Below, piece by piece: positions 1-12,063 of a DNA stretch of 64,000 nt. Made by a program: the position numbers and the translations under genes. The notes beneath the pieces are model-generated. The model was not told the origin of the DNA and did no database searches. It worked only from the letters and a program-made list of their open reading frames with translations. Position 1 is the stretch's first letter; each line of letters starts with the position of its first letter. Source of the stretch: Hordeum vulgare subsp. vulgare (taxonomy: Eukaryota; Streptophyta; Magnoliopsida; Poales; Poaceae); NCBI RefSeq assembly GCF_904849725.1, contig NC_058522.1, positions 433,409,529-433,473,528 of the forward strand, given 5' to 3'.

Positions 1-326
1 ACTCCAAATGCCCTGAAAATCAACGTGGAATTTTTTAGGAATATATAAAAAATAATGGGTGAAAGAAGTGCCAGAGGGGAGCTACCAGGAGCCCACAAGC
101 CTGGTAGCCGCCCCTACCCCCCTGGCGGCGGCTACAGGGCTTGTGGGCACCCTGGCGGCCCACTAGCCCCCTCTTTTGCTATATGAAGGGTTTCGTCCGA
201 TAAAAAATCAGGGTGGAGATTTTTCATGGATTCTCCGCCGCCACGAGGCGGAACTTGAGCAGAACCAATCTAGAGCTCCGGCAGGACGATCCTGCCGGAG
301 AAACTTCCCTTTCGGAGGGGGAAATC
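1..326 (+). repeat. 5' LTR of element A, left part
   Basis: This matches 17708-18033 of the 3' LTR, apart from a short rearranged stretch near 275-295. It holds the U3 palindrome and the TATA-like site, then stops at 326, where element I begins. Bases 322-326 (AAATC) are the left copy of I's target-site duplication. Confidence 0.93.
70..187 (+). promoter_or_regulatory. LTR-A promoter region: long palindrome followed by TATA-like box
   Basis: GCCCACAAGCC (91-101) is the exact reverse complement of GGCTTGTGGGC (138-148), and TAGCCGCC (105-112) of GGCGGCTA (127-134). Partial pairing extends outward (AGAGGG near 74 with CCCTCT near 169). A TATA-like TATATGAA follows at 180-187. The 3' LTR copy lies at 17778-17890. 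The promoter role is inferred from position in the LTR. Confidence 0.7.
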
Positions 327-2156
327 TGTTGGAATTATGCCCTAGAGGCAATAATAAATATAGTTATTATTATAATTCCTGTATCAAGATAATAGTTTAT
401 TATCCATGCTATAATTGTATTGAATGAAGACTCATTTACATGTGTCGATACATAGACAAAACACCGTCCCTAGCATGCCTCTAGTTGGCTAGCCAGTTGA
501 TCGATGATAGTCAGTGTCTTCTGATTATGAACAAGGTGTTGTTGCTTGATAACTGGATCACGTCATTGGGAGAATCACGTGATGGACAAGACCCAAACTT
601 ATAGACGTAGCATGTTGATCGTGTCATTTTGTTGCTACTGTTTTTCTGCGTGTCAAGTATTTATTCCTATGACCATGAGATCATATAACTCACTGACACC
701 GGAGGAATGCTTTGTGTGTATCAAACGTCGCAACGTAACTGGGTGACTATAAAGATGCTCTACAGGTATCTCCGAAGGTGTTGGTTGAGTTAGTATGGAT
801 CAAGACTGGGATTTGTCACTCCGTGTGACGGGGAGGTATCTCAGGGCCCACTCGGTAATACAACATCACACACAAGCCTTGCAAGCAATGTAACTTAGTG
901 TAAGTTGCGGGATCTTGTATTACGGAACGAGTAAAGAGACTTGCCGGTAAACGAGATTGAAATAGGTATGCGGATACTGACGATCGAATCTCGGGCAAGT
1001 AACATACCGAAGGACAAAGGGAATGACATACGGGATTATACGAATCCTTGGCACTGAGGTTCAAACGATAAGATCTTCGTAGAATATGTAGGATCCAATA
1101 TGGGCATCCAGGTCCCGCTATTGGACATTGACCGAGGAGTCTCTCGGGTCATGTCTACATAGTTCTCGAACCCGCAGGGTGTGCACACTTAAGGTTCGAC
1201 GTTGTTTTATGCGTATTTGAGTTATATGGTTGGTTACCGAATGTTGTTCGGAGTCCCGGATGAGATCACGGATGTCACGAGGGTTTCCGGAATGGTCCAG
1301 AAACGAAGATTGATATATAGGATGACCTCATTTGATTACCGGAAGGTTTTTCGGAGTTACCGGGAATGTACCGGGAATGACGAATGGGTTCTGGGAGTTC
1401 ACCGGGGGGGGGGGGGGCAACCCACCCCGGGGAAGCCCATAGGCATTGGGGGAGCCACACCAGCCCTTAGTGGGCTGGTGGGACAGCCCACAAGTGCCCT
1501 ATGCGCCAAGGAGAAGAAAATCAAGAGAGAAAGAAAAAAAAAGGAGGAGGTGTGAAGGAAGGGGGACTCCCTCCCACCAAACCTAGTCCAACTCGGTTTG
1601 GGGGGGGGGAGAGTCTTCCCCTTGGCTCGGCCGACCCCCTTGAGGGTCCTTAGACCCCAAGGCAAGGCCCCCTCCCTCCCACCTATATATACGGAGGTTT
1701 TAGGGCTGATTTGAGACGACTTTTCCACGGCAGCCCGACCACATACCTCCACGGTTTTTCCTCTAGATCGTGTTTCTGCGGAGCTCGGGCGGAGCCCTGC
1801 TGAGACAAGGTCATCACCAACCTCCGGAGCGCCGTCACGCTGCCGGAGAACTCTTCTACCTCTCCGTCTCTCTTGCTGGATCAAGAAGGCCGAGATCATC
1901 GTCGAGCTGTACGTGTGCTGAACGCGGAGGTGCCGTCCGTTCGGTACTAGATCGTGGGACTGATCGCGGGATTGTTCGCGGGGCGGATCGAGGGACGTGA
2001 GGACGTTCCACTACGTCAACCGCGTTCTCTAACGCTTCTGCTGTACGGTCTACAAGGGTACGTAGATCACTCATCCCCTCTCGTAGATGGACATCACCAT
2101 GATAGGTCTTCGTGCGCGTAGGAACATTTTTGTTTCCCATGCGACGTTCCCCAACA
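327..2156 (+). repeat. 5' LTR of element I
   Basis: Begins TGTTGGAATTATG and ends GTTCCCCAACA. It aligns over its whole length with 7443-9275. A TATA box (TATATATAC) lies at about 1684-1692, within CCCACCTATATATACGG. A G-run near 1404-1417 differs in length from the 3' copy (8519-8536), as expected for a slippage-prone run. Confidence 0.96.
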
Positions 2157-2157
2157 G

Positions 2158-2170
2158 TGGCATCATGAGC
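2158..2170 (+). other. Primer-binding site of element I (initiator tRNA-Met type)
   Basis: TGGCATCATGAGC starts one base after the 5' LTR. It resembles the usual Copia site TGGTATCAGAGC, which pairs with initiator tRNA-Met, with one substitution and one extra base. Confidence 0.75.
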
Positions 2171-3411
2171 TAGGTTCATGCGTAGATGTCTTCTCGAGTA
2201 TAACACAAAAGTTTTTGTGGGCGGTGATGTGCGTTTTGCTGCCCTCCTTAGTCTTTTCTTGATTCTGCGGTATTGTTGGATTGAAGCGGCTTGGACCGAC
2301 ATTACTCGTACGCTTACGAGAGACTGGTTTCATCGTTACGAGTAACCCCCTTTGCTCAAAGATGACTGGCAAGTGTCGGTTTCTCCAACTTTAGTTGAAT
2401 CGGATTTGACCGAGGAGGTCCTTGGATGAGGTTAAATAGCAACTCATATATCTCCGTTGTGGTGTTTGCGTAAGTAAGATGCGATCCTACTAGATACCCT
2501 TGGTCACCACGTAAAACATGCAACAACAAAATTAGAGGACGTCTAACTTGTTTTTGCAGGGTATGGTTGTGATGTGATATGGCCAACGATGTGATGTGAT
2601 ATATTGGATGTATGAGATGATCATGTTGTAATAGAAATATCGACTTGCACGTCGATGGTACGGCAACCGGCAGGAGCCATAGGGTTGTCTTTATACTAAT
2701 GTTTGTGCTTGCAGATGCGTTTCTATTTTGCTAGGATGTAGCTTTAGTAGTAATAGCATAAGTAGCACGACAACCCCGATGGCAACACGTTGATGGATGA
2801 TCATGGTGTGGCGCCGGTGACAAGGAGATCGTGCCGGTGCTTTGGTGATGGAGATCAAGAAGCACGTGATGATGGCCATATCATGTCACTTATGAATTGC
2901 ATGTGATGTTAATCCTTTTATGCACCTTATTTTGCTTAGAACGACGGTAGCATTATGAGGTGATCTCTCACTAAAATTTCAAGACGAAATTGTGTTCTCC
3001 CCGACTGTGCACCGTTGCTACAGTTCGTCGTTTCGAGACACCACGTGATGATCGGGTGTGATAGACTCAACGTTCACATACAACGGGTGCAAAACAGTTG
3101 CGCACGCGGAACACTCGGGTTAAGCTTGACGAGCCTAGCATGTGCAGACATGGCCTCGGAACACATGAGACCGAAAGGTCGATCATGAATCATATAGTTG
3201 ATATGATTAGCATAGGGATGGTTACCACTGAAACTATACTCAACTCACGTGATGATCGGACTTGAGATAGTGTAAGTGGATCATGCACCACTCAAATGAC
3301 TAGAGAGATGTACTTTTTGAGTGGGAGTTTAGCATATAATTTGATTAAGTTGAACTCTAATTATCTTGAACATAGTCTAAGTCCACTTTGAATATATTTG
3401 TGTTGTAGATC
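2171..3411 (+). other. Untranslated leader of element I
   Basis: About 1.24 kb between the primer site and the gag start without a convincing long reading frame. BARE-type elements are known for long leaders with several short upstream frames, which fits. No host gene is visible. Confidence 0.75.
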
Positions 3412-3996
3412 ATGGCTCACGCTACAGTCATCCTGAATTTTAATACGTTCCTAGAGAAAGCTAAGTTGAAAGATGATGGAAGCAACTTTGTAGACTGGGC
3501 TCATAATCTTAAGCTAATCTTACAAGATGGGAAGAAGGATTATGTCCTTAATGCTGCGCTAGGAGATGAACCACCCGCTACGGCTGATCAGGATGTTAAG
3601 AACGCTTGGTTAGCACGTAAGGAGGACTACTCAATAGTTCAATGTGCAGTCTTGTATGGCTTAGAACCGGGACTTCAACGTCGCTTTGAGCGTCATGGAG
3701 CATTTGAGATGTTCCAGGAGTTGGAGTTTATCTTTCAGAAGAACGCCCGGATCGAGAGGTATGAGACCTCCGATAAATTCTATGCTTGCAAGATGGAGGA
3801 AAACTCGTCTGTTAGTGAACATGTGCTCAAAATGTCTGGATACTCAAACCGTCTGGCTGAGCTGGGGATTGAACTCCCGCAAGAAGCTATCACTGACAGA
3901 ATCCTTCAATCACTGCCGCCAAGCTATAAAGGCTTTGTGTTGAACTACAACATGCAAGGGATGAACAAGTCTCCCGGCGAGTTGTTCGCGATGTGA
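3412..3996 (+). pseudogene. gag: Element I Gag, N-terminal frame
   Basis: ATG at 3412 opens 194 codons of Copia Gag, the structural protein of the virus-like particle. It starts MAHATVILNFNTFLEKAK and includes the conserved WAHNLKLIL segment. The frame ends at TGA 3994-3996, and the homologous reading continues at once in the next frame from 3993. This looks like loss of one base rather than a natural end, because the zinc knuckle expected in Gag lies in the following frame. Programmed frameshifting is not excluded, but I see no clear slippery site and stem. Confidence 0.9.
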
Positions 3997-5582
3997 AAGT
4001 CGCAGAGTCTGAACTCCGTAAAGAGCATCAAGTGTTGATGGTGAGCAAGACCACTAGTTTCAAGAGAAACGGCAAAGGCAAGAAGGGCAATTCGAAGAAG
4101 AGCGGCAAGCCTGTTGCCAATCCGCCGAAGAAACCCAAGGCTGGACCTAAGCCTGAAACAGAGTGCTTCTATTGCAAGGGTATGGGTCACTGGAAGCGCA
4201 ATTGCCCCAAGTATCTGGCAGATAAGAAGGCGGGCAAAGAAAAATCAGGTATATTTGATATACATGTTATTGATGTGTACTTAACCGGCTCTCGTAGTAG
4301 TGCCTGGGTATTTGATACCGGTTCTGTTGCTCATATTTGCAACTCGAAACAGGAACTGCGGAATAGGCGAAGGCTGGCGAAAGATGAAGTGACGATGCGC
4401 ATAGGAAATGGTTCCAAGGTTGATGCAATCGCCGTCGGCACAGTGTCACTTCAGCTACCATCGGGATTAGTGATGAACTTAAATCATTGTTATTTAGTGC
4501 CTGCGTTGAGCATGAACATTATATCTGGATCTTGTTTATTGCGAGACGGTTACTCTTTTAAGTCTGAGAATAATGGTTGTTCTATTTCTATGAGTAACAT
4601 CTTTTATGGTCATGCACCGAATGTGAGAGGATTGTTCATACTGAATCTTGATAGCGATATGCATATACATAACATTGAGACCAAAAGAGTTAGAGTAAAC
4701 AATGATAGCGCCATATTTTTGTGGCACTGCCGCTTGGGTCATATTGGTGTAAAGCGCATGAAGAAACTCCATGCTGATGGACTTTTGGAGTCACTTGATT
4801 TTGATTCACTTGACACGTGCGAACCATGCCTCATGGGCAAGATGACTAAGACTCCGTTCTCCGGAACAATGGAGCGTGCAAGTGACTTGTTGGAAATCAT
4901 ACATACCGATGTGTGTGGTCCAATGAGCGTAGAGGCACGCGGCGGATATCGTTATTTTCTCACCTTCACTCACGATTTAAGTAGATATGGTTATGTCTAC
5001 TTGATGAAGCACAAGTCTGAAACATTTGAAAAGTTCGAGCAATTTCAGAGTGAAGTGGAAAATCATCGTAACAAGAAGATCAAGTTCCTACGGTCTGATC
5101 GTGGGGGTGAATATCTGAGTTTCGAGTTTGGTGCTCACTTAAGACAATGTGGAATTGTTTCGCAGTTAACACCGCCCGGAACACCACAGCGTAATGGTGT
5201 GTCCGAACGTCGTAATCGTACTTTGTTAGAGATGGCGCGATCTATGATGTCTCTTACTGATTTGCCGTTATCATTTTGGGGTTATGCATTAGAAACAGCT
5301 GCATTCACTTTAAATAGGGCACCATCAAAATCCGTTGAGACGACACCATACGAACTGTGGTATGGCAAAAGGCCAAAGTTGTCGTTTCTTAAAGTGTGCG
5401 GATGTGATGCTTATGTCAAAAAGCTGCAGCCTGAAAAGCTGGAACCCAAAGCGGAAAAGTGCGTCTTCATAGGTTACCCAAAAGAGACAGTTGGGTACAC
5501 CTTCTATCTCAAATCCGAGGGCAAAGTGTTTGTTGTAAAAACGGAGCTTTTCTCGAGAAGGAGTTTCTCTCGAGAGAATTGA
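3993..5582 (+). pseudogene. pol: Element I Gag C-terminus, protease and integrase
   Basis: This frame reads, in order: a basic Gag tail; a zinc knuckle CFYCKGMGHWKRNC (4164-4205, CX2CX4HX4C); an aspartic protease with WVFDTGS (active DTG at 4314-4322); the integrase zinc domain (HCRLGHIG ... CEPC, about 4725-4845); and the integrase core with IHTDVCGP near 4909, LRSDRGGEY near 5099 and NGVSERRNRT near 5195. These are the protein-maturation and integration functions of a Copia polyprotein. The frame stops at 5580-5582, while the homologous sequence moves to another frame around 5535-5555. There is no natural ATG at 3993; the segment is the continuation of Gag. Confidence 0.93.
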
Positions 5583-7390
5583 GTGGGAGGAAGATAGAAC
5601 TTGACGAGGTTGTCGAACCTCTCATCCCTCTGGATGGTGGCGCAGGGCAAGGGGAAACCTCTGTCGTTGCGACGCCGGTTGAGGAGGAAGTTAATGATGA
5701 TGATCATGAAACTCCAGTTCAAGTTTCTGTTGAACCACGCAGGTCGACGAGATCACACGCTGCTCCAGAGTGGTACGGTAATCCCGTCTTATCAATCATG
5801 TTGTTAGACAACAATGAACCTGCAAATTATGAAGAAGCAATGGTGGGCCCAGATTCCAACAAATGGCTAGAAGCCATGAAATCCGAGATAGGATCCATGT
5901 ATGAGAACAAAGTGTGGACTTTGGAGATACTACCTGAGGGCCGCAAGGCTATTCAGAACAAATGGATCTTTAAGAAGAAGACGGACGCTGACGGTAATGT
6001 GACCGTTTATAAAGCTCGACTTGTGGCAAAGGGTTTTTCACAAGTTCCAGGAGTTGACTACGATGAGACTTTCTCACCCGTAGCGATGCTTAAGTCCATC
6101 AGAATCATGTTAGCAATAGCTGCATTTTTCAATTATGAAATCTGGCAGATGGATGTCAAAACGGCGTTCCTTAACGGTTTCCTTAAGGAAGAGTTGTATA
6201 TGATGCAACCCGAAGGTTTTGTCGATCCTAAAAATGCTGACAAGGTGTGCAAGCTCCAGCGATCCATTTATGGACTGGTGCAAGCATCTCGGAGTTGGAA
6301 CAAACGCTTTGATGAGGTGATCAAAGCATTTGGGTTTATACAAGTGGTTGGAGAATCTTGTATTTACAAGAAAGTGAGTGGGAGCTCTGTGGCGTTTCTG
6401 ATATTATATGTGGATGACATATTGCTGATTGGAAACAACGTAGAGCTTTTGGAGAGCATAAAAGGTTACTTGAATAAAAGTTTCTCTATGAAGGACCTAG
6501 GAGAAGCTGCTTACATTCTAGGCATTAAGATCTATAGGGATAGATCAAAACGCCTGATAGGACTTTCACAAAGCACATACCTTGATAAAGTTTTGAAGAG
6601 GTTCAAAATGGAACAGTCCAAGAAAGGGTTCTTGCCAGTTTTACAAGGTACGAGATTGAGTAAGACTCAGTGCCCAGCAACTGATGAAGATAGAGAGCAT
6701 ATGCGCTCCGTCCCCTATGCTTCAGCCGTAGGTTCTATCATGTATGCAATGCTGTGCACTAGACCGGATGTTAGCCTGGCCATAAGTATGGCAGGTAGGT
6801 TCCAGAGTAATCCAGGAGTGGATCACTGGACGGCGGTCAAGAATATCCTGAAGTACCTGAAAAGGACTAAGGAGATGTTTCTCGTGTATGGAGGTGACGA
6901 AGAGCTCGCCGTAAAAGGTTACGTCGATGCAAGCTTTGACACAGATCCGGACGACTCTAAGTCGCAAACCGGATACATATTTATTCTTAATGGGGGTGCA
7001 GTAAGCTGGTGCAGTTCCAAGCAAAGCGTCGTAGCAGATTCTACATGTGAAGCAGAGTACATGGCTGCCTCGGAGGCAGCTAAGGAGGGTGTCTGGATGA
7101 AGCAGTTCATGACGGATCTTGGAGTGGTGCCAAGCGCGCTGAATCCAATAACCTTGTTCTGTGACAACACTGGTGCCATTGCCTTAGCAAAGGGACCACG
7201 GTTTCACAAGAAGACCAGACACATCAAACGACGCTTCAACCTCATCCGCGACTACGTCGAGGAAGAGGACGTAAATATATGCAAAGTGCACACGGATCTG
7301 AATGTAGCAGACGCGCTGACTAAACCTCTTCCACGGCCAAAACATGATCGACACCAGAACTGTATGGGTGTTAGATTTATTACAATGTAA
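5535..7390 (+). pseudogene. pol: Element I reverse transcriptase and RNase H
   Basis: The third frame continues the polyprotein. It contains the Copia RT with KWIFKKK, QMDVKTAFLNG (near 6148) and the catalytic YVDD (6407-6418). RNase H follows (YVDASFDTD near 6922, CEAEYMAASEA near 7047, then TRHIKRRFNLIRDYV). The segment copies element RNA into cDNA and removes the template RNA. It ends in TAA at 7388-7390. No stops interrupt the RT-RNase H stretch, so only the two upstream frame breaks separate this copy from an uninterrupted polyprotein frame. Confidence 0.93.
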
Positions 7391-7431
7391 TTCACATGGT
7401 GATGTGAGGGCTAGATTATTGACTCTAGTGC

Positions 7432-7442
7432 AAGTGGGAGAC
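7432..7442 (+). other. Polypurine tract of element I
   Basis: CAAGTGGGAGA followed by C lies directly before the 3' LTR. It is the plus-strand DNA primer site typical of this Copia group. Confidence 0.85.
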
Positions 7443-9275
7443 TGTTGGAATTATGCCCTAGAGGCAATAATAAATATAGTTATTATTATAATTCCTGTAT
7501 CAAGATAATAGTTTATTATCCATGCTATAATTGTATTGAATGAAGACTCATTTACATGTGTCGATACATAGACAAAACACCGTCCCTAGCTTGCCTCTAG
7601 TTGGCTAGCCAGTTGATCGATGATAGTCAGTGTCTTCTGATTATGAACAAGGTGTTGTTGCTTGATAACTGGATCACGTCATTGGGAGAGTCACGTGATG
7701 GACAAGACCCAAACTTATAGACGTAGCATGTTGATCGTGTCATTTTGTTGCTACTGTTTTTCTGCGTGTCAAGTATTTATTCCTATGACCATGAGATCAT
7801 ATAACTCACTGACACCGGAGGAATGCTTTGTGTGTATCAAACGTCGCAACGTAACTGGGTGACTATAAAGATGCTCTACAGGTATCTCCAAAGGTGTTGG
7901 TTGAGTTAGTATGGATCAAGACTGGGATTTGTCACTCCGTGTGACGGGGAGGTATCTCAGGGCCCACTCAGTAATACAACATCACACACAAGCCTTGCAA
8001 GCAATGTAACTTAGTGTAAGTTGCGGGATCTTGTATTACGGAACGAGTAAAGAGACTTGCCGGTAAACGAGATTGAAATAGGTATGCGGATACTGACGAT
8101 CGAATCTCGGGCAAGTAACATACCGAAGGACAAAGGGAATGACATACGGGATTATACGAATCCTTGGCACTGAGGTTCAAACGATAAGATCTTCGTAGAA
8201 TATGTAGGATCCAATATGGGCATCTAGGTCCCGCTATTGGACATTGACCGAGGAGTCTCTCGGGTCATGTCTACATAGTTCTCGAACCCGCAGGGTCTGC
8301 ACACTTAAGGTTCGACGTTGTTTTATGCGTATTTGAGTTATATGGTTGGTTACCGAATGTTGTTCGGAGTCCCGGATGAGATCACGGACGTCACGAGGGT
8401 TTCCGGAATGGTCCGGAAACGAAGATTGATATATAGGATGACCTCATTTGATTACCGGAAGGTTTTTCGGAGTTACCAGGAATGTACCAGGAATGACGAA
8501 TGGGTTCCGGGAGTTCACCGGGGGGGGGGGGGGGGCAACCCTCCCTGGGGAAGCCCATAGGAATTGGGGGAGCCACACCTGCCCTTAGTGGGCTGGTGGG
8601 ACAACCCACAAGTGCCCTATGCGCCAAGGAGAAGAAAATCAAGAGAGAAAGAAAAAAAAGGAGGAGGTGGGAAGGAAGGGGGACTCCCTCCCACCAAACC
8701 TAGTCCAACTCGGTTTGGGGGGGGGGGAGAGTCCTCCCCCTTGGCTCGGCCGACCCCCTTGAGGGTCCTTGGACCCCAAGGCAAGGCCCCCTCCCTCCCA
8801 CCTATATATACGGAGGTTTTAGGGCTGATTTGAGACGACTTTTCCACGGCAGCCCGACCACATACCTCCACGGTTTTTCCTCTAGATCGCGTTTCTGCGG
8901 AGCTCGGGCGGAGCCCTGCTGAGACTAGGTCATCACCAACCTCCGGAGCGCCGTCACGCTGCCGGAGAACTCTTCTACCTCTCCGTCTCTCTTCCTGGAT
9001 CAAGAAGGCCGAGATCATCGTCGAGCTGTACGTGTGCTGAACGCGGAGGTGCCGTCCGTTCGGTACTAGATCGTGGGACTGATCGCGGGATTGTTTGCGA
9101 GGCGGATCGAGGGACGTGAGGACGTTCCACTACATCAACCGCGTTCTCTAACACTTCTGCTGTACGGTCTACAAGGGTACGTAGATCACTCATCCCCTCT
9201 CGTAGATGGACATCACCATGATAGGTCTTCGTGCGCGTAGGAAATTTTTTGTTTCCCATGCGACGTTCCCCAACA
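7443..9275 (+). repeat. 3' LTR of element I
   Basis: 1833 bp, TG...CA, nearly identical to 327-2156. It is followed by AAATC (9276-9280), the right target-site duplication, after which the LTR of element A resumes. The TATA box lies at about 8802-8811. Confidence 0.96.
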
Positions 9276-10295
9276 AAATCGTCGCCATCGTCATCACCAA
9301 CACTCCTCTCGTTGGAGGGGAGTCATCTCCATCAACATATTCATCAACACCATCTTCTCTCCAAGCCCTAGTTCATCTCTTGTAACCAATCTCCGTCTCG
9401 CGACTCTGATTGGTACTTGTCAGGTTGCTAGTAGTGTTGATTACTCTTTGTAGTTGATGCTAGTTGGATTACTTGGTGGAAGAGTTTATGTTCAGATCCT
9501 TGATGCTACTCATTACACCTCTGATCATGATTATGATTATGCTTTTTGAGTAGTTACTTTTGTTCCTGAGGACACGGGATAAGTCTTGCTGATAATAGTC
9601 ATACGAATTTGGTATTCGTTCGGTATTTTGATATGCAGTATGTTGTCTTTTCCTCTAGTGGTGTTATGTGAACGTCGACTACATAACACTTCACCATCTT
9701 TGGGCCTAGAGGAAGGCATTGGGGAGTAGTAAGTAGATGATGGGTTGCTAGAGTGACACAAGCTTAAACCCCAGTCTATGCGTTGCTTCGTAAGGGGCTG
9801 ATTTGGATCCACTAGTTTAATGCTATGGTTAGACGTTGTCTTAATTCTTCTTTCGTAGTTTCGGATGCTTGCGAGAGGGGTTAATCATAAGTGGGATGCT
9901 TGTCCAAGTAAGGGCAGTACCCAAGCGCCGATCCACCCACATATCAAACTATCAAAGTAACGAACGCGAATCACATGAACATGATGAAACTAGCATGACA
10001 GAAATTCCCGTGTGTCCTCGGGAGCGTTTTTCCTCCTATAAGACTTTGTTCAGGCTTGTCCCTTGCTACAAAAGGGATTGGGCCACTTTGCTGCACCGTT
10101 GCTACTCTTGTTACTTGTTACTTTTCACTTGCTACGTTTCACCTCACTACACCATCACTTGTTACCGCTACTTTCAATGCTTGCAGTTATTACCTTGCTG
10201 AAAACCGTTTATCACAGCCTTTCGCTCCTCATTGGGTTCAACACTCTTACTTATCGAAAGGACTACGATTGATCCCTTATACTTGTGGGTCATCA
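9276..10295 (+). repeat. 5' LTR of element A, right part
   Basis: Aligns with 18029-19047 of the 3' LTR and ends in GGGTCATCA. Near the end it has the block GTCCCTTGCTAC...AGGGATTGGGCCAC (about 10056-10090), which also occurs in the LTRs of C and D, followed by a pyrimidine-rich stretch of TTGCTAC/TTGTTAC repeats. The first five bases are the right duplication copy of element I. Confidence 0.93.
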
Positions 10296-10306
10296 AGACT
10301 CTTTTC

Positions 10307-10319
10307 TGGCGCCGTTGCC
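10307..10319 (+). other. Primer-binding site of element A (tRNA-Asp type)
   Basis: TGGCGCCGTTGCC begins 11 bases after the LTR end. It is complementary to the 3' end of plant tRNA-Asp(GUC), the primer typical of Athila elements. Confidence 0.88.
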
Positions 10320-10521
10320 ACGGAACCAAGCGCCTTTGGTAAGTGGAATTTGGCAAGGAAACATTTATATAATGTGCTGAAATTTATTGTCACTTGTCAC
10401 TATGGAAATTGTTCATTTGAGGAATTTGTTCGGGGTATCTTCACCATGAACGGAAGCACGAGGAGTTGCTCCTCAACCTGAGGTACCTACTGAAAATATC
10501 TTTCATGAAATTCCTTCGGGT

Positions 10522-12036
10522 ATGCTTGAGAAACTGCTGGCTAATCCTTTTACAGGATATGGATCATCACATCCAGACTTGCATCTAATCTATGTAGATG
10601 AAGTTTGTGGTTTATTTAAGCTTGCAAGTTTGCTCGAGGATGAGGTAAATAAGAAAGTCTTTCCTTTATCTTTGAAGGATAAGGCGTTGACATGGTATAG
10701 GCTATGTGATGATACTGGATCATGGGACTACAATCGGTTGAAATTGGAATTTCATCAAAAGTTTTATCCTATGCATTTAGTACATCGTGATCGGAATTAT
10801 ATTTATAACTTTTGGCCTCGTGATAGGGAAAGCATAGCTCAAGCTTGGGGGAGGCTTAAATCAATTCTATATTCATGCCCCAATCATGAGCTCTCGAGAG
10901 AAATTATCACTCAAAACTTTTATGCCCGGCTTTCTCATGAAGATCGTACCATGCTTGACACTTCTTGTACCGGTTCTTTTATGAAGAAGGATATTGACCA
11001 CAAGTGGAATTTATTGGAAAGAATCAAACGTAATTCTGAAGATTGGGAGCTTGAAGAAGGTAAGGAGTCAGGTATGAATTTCCAGTTTGATTGCGTTAAA
11101 TCTTTTGTTGAAACAAACACTTCTAGAGATTTTAGCGCTAAGTATGGACTTGACTCAGAGATAGTAGCTTCTTTATGTGAATCTTTTGCTACTCATGTTG
11201 ATCTTCCCAAAGAGAAGTGGTTTAAGTATCATCCTCCTGTAGAAATCAACATAGTTAAACCCAATCTAGTTGAAGAGAAAGTCATTGCTTTTAGTGATCC
11301 TATTGTTCCTTGTGCCTACGCTAAGAAACCACCATACCCTGGTAGGAAAAAGGATTATTCTAAAGCTCCAACTGTGATACGTAGGGGTTACATTAGACCA
11401 CTTGCACCCCCTAAGGAGATTAGAGTTGAACCTAGTGTTGCTATTATCAAAGATCTCTTAGCCGAAGACATAGACGGGCATGTTATTAAATTCTGTGAGG
11501 ACTCCGCTAGAATTGCTAAACCTCACGCAAAAGACAAATACGGACCTGTAGTTGGCCTGCCCGTTGTTTCTGTCAAGATAGGAGATCACTGTTATCATGG
11601 TTTATGTGATATGGGTGCTAGTGTTAGTGCAATACCCCGGTCCCTGTATGATGAAATCAAAGATGAGATTGCACCTGATGAGTTAGAACCCATTGATGTC
11701 ACTATTACGCTAGCTAATAGAGTCACTATCTGCCCTCTGGGAATTGTGAGAGACGTATAAGTCATGTGTGGTAAGACGAAGTATCCTACTGATTTCCTCG
11801 TCCTTGCTACTGCACAAGATAGCTATTGTCCCATCATATTTGGTAGACCCTTTCTCAACACTGTCAATGCTCATATTGATTGCATTAATCAATCTGTCAC
11901 TGTCAGTTTCAAGGGTGTTTCTCATGAATTTAACTTCTCCAAGTTTGGAAGACAACCCCATGAAAAAGAGTCGTCTGGTAGGGATGAAATCATTGCTCTT
12001 GCCTCTATTGTCGTGCCTCGTACGGATCCTTTATAG
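10522..12036 (+). pseudogene. gag: Element A Gag-protease with in-frame stops
   Basis: ATG at 10522 opens a Gypsy Gag of Athila type (FPLSLKDKALTWYRL near residue 50). An aspartic protease follows, with CDMGASVSAIPRSLY near residue 363, where Met sits at a position that more often holds Leu, Thr or Ser. TAA at 11758-11760 interrupts the protease. The same frame continues with [17 protein letters not shown] and [14 protein letters not shown], and meets TAG at 12034-12036. Both stops lie inside homology shared with element C, so they are inactivating nonsense changes. The N-terminus looks shortened: the leader from 10320 to 10521 has no clear in-frame extension. Confidence 0.9.
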
Positions 12037-12063
12037 CAATATCTGCTTAAGTATGAAAATGAT

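Larger units (their letters stand above)
327..9275 (+). mobile_element. Copia LTR retrotransposon I (BARE-1/Angela/WIS group), complete
   Basis: An 8949-bp element with TG...CA LTRs of 1830 and 1833 bp and a perfect AAATC duplication (322-326 and 9276-9280). The LTR start TGTTGGAATTATGCCC and the LTR length fit BARE-1/Angela/WIS elements of Triticeae. The internal order is Gag, zinc knuckle, protease, integrase, RT, RNase H, as in Copia. Two frame breaks split the polyprotein. I count about 28 substitutions between the LTRs (about 1.5 percent). At the grass rate often used (1.3e-8 per site per year) that is roughly 0.6 million years, making it the youngest full element here. It sits inside the 5' LTR of element A. 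Confidence 0.96.

Noticed and set aside
1202..1555. 117-codon frame in element I's 5' LTR
   Set aside because: It lies wholly in LTR sequence, crosses a length-variable G-run, and the 3' LTR copy does not keep the same frame.
3990..3998. Frame change in element I's Gag as programmed frameshifting
   Set aside because: No clear slippery heptamer with a downstream stem is visible. A second frame break near 5545 in the same copy suggests ordinary indels.
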